From contig JAKAXS010000218.1 in the NCBI GenBank assembly GCA_021816505.1, forward strand, positions 1-5,511: DNA of 5,511 nucleotides. The letters run 5' to 3'. The notes below the pieces were generated by a model. It was not told the DNA's origin, did no database searches, and worked only from the letters and a program-made list of their open reading frames with translations. Every line of letters starts with the position of its first letter. Position 1 is the stretch's first letter. The DNA is from Pseudomonadota bacterium (lineage in GTDB: Bacteria > Pseudomonadota > Alphaproteobacteria > Rhizobiales > Hyphomicrobiaceae). Of this stretch, positions 4,706 through 5,511 are shown one piece after another. A program made the position numbers and the translations under genes.

Positions 4706-5511
4706 TGTATTCGAAGTGCTGGTTGGCTGCGTCGAACACCGAGACCTCGTGATAGAGCGTGAGATCGGTGAACTTGTGCACGTTCCGCATGAACGTCACG
4801 AAAATCTGCAGATGAGTCGGGTGTGACTCGCCCCAATGCTCCAGCGCGGCAAGGGAGTTCCAAAGGCTGACGCCGAACCCCTTCTCTTGCAGATTGCCGT
4901 CCTCATCCACGTGATGACAGTAGCGGTTGGTGTAGCAGCCGACCTCGAGACCGTCGTCGCGCAGGAAATTCATGCCCTGGTGCAGAACAGGTTCGATGTC
5001 CTCATACCAAACGCGGCGTTCTTCATCCTTGGTTCGGCTCCAGTCTTCTCCCGAGCGGATCAACGTTAGGTTCTGATGGCCGCCAATGATGACCCGGCCG
5101 CCGGATTTCGGTTGACCTTGCTTTACCGTGAGCTGGCCGATTGGCTCCATGGTGTCATTCTGCGACACCGGCAGGCGATCGCGCATGGAACCCCAGTAAC
5201 CGTGCTCGAAGATCGGCTGACTCATGTTGCCGAAGAGAATGCTGACGCCTTCAAACGGCCCATAGTCGTGCGTGAAAATCGTCTCGAACTGTTCCATGCG
5301 CGGGCTGAGGACTTCACGGAAGTAGCCGACGCCCTCGTTCAAACGATCGTCCGAGCTCCACCAACCGGCGATCTCTGGCGCGTTGGTCCAATTCAAATGC
5401 GCCCTTGGATCTTGCCAATAGGCCACGACAATCAGGTTCAAGTAGCCTTCTGCGTCGACGAACTGCACGAGGTCGTGACGTTCCGGCCCGTCGTTGAGCT
5501 TGAGGCTTTCC
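4665..5511 (-). CDS. oxd: Aldoxime dehydratase (heme-containing), 5' end cut by window edge
   Basis: This cytoplasmic heme enzyme dehydrates aldoximes (R-CH=N-OH) to nitriles, the entry step of the aldoxime-nitrile pathway. The last 281 residues are visible; by comparison with the 353-residue Rhodococcus OxdRE as I remember it, about 66 N-terminal residues lie beyond the edge. Family blocks are His-Gly-Tyr-Trp-Gly-Ser-Met-Arg-Asp-Arg, Leu-Thr-Leu-Ile-Arg-Ser-Gly, Glu-Ser-His-Pro-Thr-His and Leu-Tyr-His-Glu-Val-Ser-Val. The known functional residues all fall at one constant offset: Arg178 (codon 5177-5175), Ser219 (5054-5052), heme-ligand His299 (4814-4812) and catalytic His320 (4751-4749). 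This argues for an intact active site without indels. The GTG at 5468 is internal, since the upstream codons also match (Leu-Asn-Asp-Gly-Pro-Glu-Arg-His-Asp-Leu). The gene ends 16 bp past a strong hairpin on the shared convergent gap. Partners such as nitrilase, nitrile hydratase or amidase are not in the window. Confidence 0.95.
   Translation of the reverse strand, partial: ESLKLNDGPERHDLVQFVDAEGYLNLIVVAYWQDPRAHLNWTNAPEIAGWWSSDDRLNEGVGYFREVLSPRMEQFETIFTHDYGPFEGVSILFGNMSQPIFEHGYWGSMRDRLPVSQNDTMEPIGQLTVKQGQPKSGGRVIIGGHQNLTLIRSGEDWSRTKDEERRVWYEDIEPVLHQGMNFLRDDGLEVGCYTNRYCHHVDEDGNLQEKGFGVSLWNSLAALEHWGESHPTHLQIFVTFMRNVHKFTDLTLYHEVSVFDAANQHFEYINCHPKTGVLRAV

Overview
The window is GC-rich, with mostly G or C at third codon positions, and its genes look like those of a metabolically versatile proteobacterium (Rhizobiales- or Burkholderiales-like). 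That placement is an inference; no rRNA, tRNA or marker gene fixes the taxon. No CRISPR array, transposase, integrase or complete mobile element is visible.

Layout, left to right. Bases 1-199 are AT-richer and look regulatory, with an 8-bp inverted repeat and a one-helical-turn direct repeat. Two plus-strand genes follow, probably as an operon: an unrecognised protein (about 200-853) and a FadR/FCD-type GntR transcription factor (871-1644). The regulator meets, tail to tail with 2 bp between stop codons, a minus-strand gene for a LivK-like substrate-binding protein (2921-1647) that has no signal peptide. A palindrome-rich gap of 185 bp separates it from a minus-strand single-pass membrane protein (3814-3107) that seems to start at a CTG codon.

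Bases 4034-4608 form a scarred plus-strand segment. It holds a short conserved gene whose 3' end is lost, running out of frame into a fragment that encodes only the last 60 or so residues of a zinc-type alcohol dehydrogenase. A perfect 13-bp-stem hairpin then separates this from the last gene, a minus-strand heme aldoxime dehydratase (4665 to the window edge, 5' end cut off). The dehydratase keeps its heme-ligand histidine and catalytic Arg, Ser and His.

The aldoxime dehydratase (aldoxime to nitrile) is the only confidently assigned enzyme. The signal-less binding protein and the GntR regulator could be a small-molecule sensing arm of a nitrile/amide or carboxylate pathway, by analogy with cytoplasmic AmiC-type sensors. 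That link is a hypothesis from proximity and missing export signal, not shown by the sequence. No nitrilase, nitrile hydratase or amidase lies in the window; if present they would be beyond base 5511.
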